Positions 63,932-64,000 of a stretch of 64,000 nt of DNA are shown here, in pieces (the first letter of the stretch is position 1; the number at the start of each line of letters is the position of its first letter). The DNA is from Roseiarcus sp963721905. GTDB taxonomy: Bacteria; Pseudomonadota; Alphaproteobacteria; Rhizobiales; Beijerinckiaceae. Where the stretch lies: the NCBI GenBank assembly GCA_963721905.1, contig CAVRMF010000021.1, positions 186,001 to 250,000 on the forward strand, in the 5' to 3' direction. A program made the translations under genes and the position numbers. The notes under the pieces were generated by a model. The model was not told where the DNA came from, ran no database searches, and saw only the letters and a program-made list of their open reading frames with translations.

Positions 63932-63952
63932 TTGTCGCGCCGCGACAATCAG
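63928..63952. terminator. 25-bp palindrome at istB stop / IS21 right end
   Basis: CTGATTGTCGCG, one base, CGCGACAATCAG: a perfect 12-bp stem containing the TGA of istB. It is made of two facing copies of the IS end motif GCGACAATCAG. It could act as transcription terminator as well as transposase-binding end. Confidence 0.55.
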
Positions 63953-64000
63953 ACCATCTCTCGACGAAATAGAGCTTGCGTTATCGCCCCGCCGGGACAA

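Larger units (their letters stand above)
61425..63952 (+). mobile_element. IS21-family insertion sequence
   Basis: The element carries istA and istB in the usual overlapping order. The left end starts TGCGGCGCGACAATCAG and has GCGCGACAATCAGGATGAGA-type units twice (61429-61450, 61452-61473), the multiple terminal repeats IS21 transposases bind. On the right, read inward, GCGGCGCGACAATCAG is found again (63952-63937 region) and another GCGCGACAATCA unit at 63906-63917. The exact right terminus and the target duplication cannot be fixed here. Genes look intact, so the element may be active. Confidence 0.85.

Overview
The window is high-GC DNA from an alphaproteobacterium, most likely of the order Hyphomicrobiales (Rhizobiales). 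This is inferred from the general codon use, an ilvC/uvrB/YggT/Hsp20 complement of alphaproteobacterial type, a UvrB with an extra N-terminal extension of about 100 residues, a double-MaoC dehydratase typical of the ethylmalonyl-CoA pathway, and intergenic repeats of the kind common in that order. The genus cannot be fixed from the sequence alone. The DNA is chromosomal in character: two tRNAs, several housekeeping genes and no replication origin.

Layout. 1-3.4 kb holds a methyltransferase start, a broken K+-channel-like gene, an outer-membrane barrel, a DUF4331 protein and tRNA-Lys. 3.5-6.8 kb holds ilvC and a LemA-TPM-TPM set. 7-19.4 kb is accessory: an esterase-like hydrolase, a CadC-type TPR regulator, a scrambled duplication built from two genes of this same window, a broken cold-shock gene, a fatty-acid desaturase, Hsp20, a TetR regulator with two clear operators beside a frameshifted Bcr/CflA-type exporter, and a Tat-exported, collagen-like Hint-domain protein. 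18.7-20.7 kb is a small operon (yggT, MaoC hydratase, isochorismatase-like), followed by tRNA-Ala and maiA. 22.6-26.5 kb is a CoA-transferase / HMG-CoA-lyase-like / LysR cluster with a truncated MFS transporter. 26.7-30.9 kb is a tyrosine/homogentisate operon (hppD, Rieske protein, hmgA, fahA); with maiA it gives the route from 4-hydroxyphenylpyruvate to fumarate and acetoacetate.

31-37 kb has transposase debris, a frameshifted PEP-CTERM-type protein, UDP-glucose dehydrogenase and a glycosyltransferase (exopolysaccharide), then a second PEP-CTERM fragment. 37-48 kb mixes core repair genes (ogt, uvrB, msrA) with toxin-antitoxin modules (a broken hicBA, an intact higBA type, two decayed higA copies) and three conspicuously AT-rich genes: two membrane proteins and an FRG-domain protein. 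Partial copies of the uvrB 3' end are scattered around them. This is the region most like a foreign-gene or defence hotspot. 48-61 kb holds a retropepsin-like protein, a delta-9-type desaturase, an FMN 2-hydroxyacid dehydrogenase, hydrolases, UspA, and a compact partner-switch cassette (tyrosine phosphatase, STAS, RsbW-like kinase, cNMP-SpoIIE phosphatase). It continues with an ArsR / AHSA1 / DUF899 / DUF899 module with two operator palindromes. The window ends in an IS21-family element with istA and istB.

A recurrent feature is genes broken by a single-base indel: K+ channel, cold-shock protein, MFS exporter, PEP-CTERM protein, higA, BVMO and the second DUF899 gene. Several of these fall at short G or C runs, so either real gene decay or residual sequencing error is possible and the sequence alone does not decide between them.
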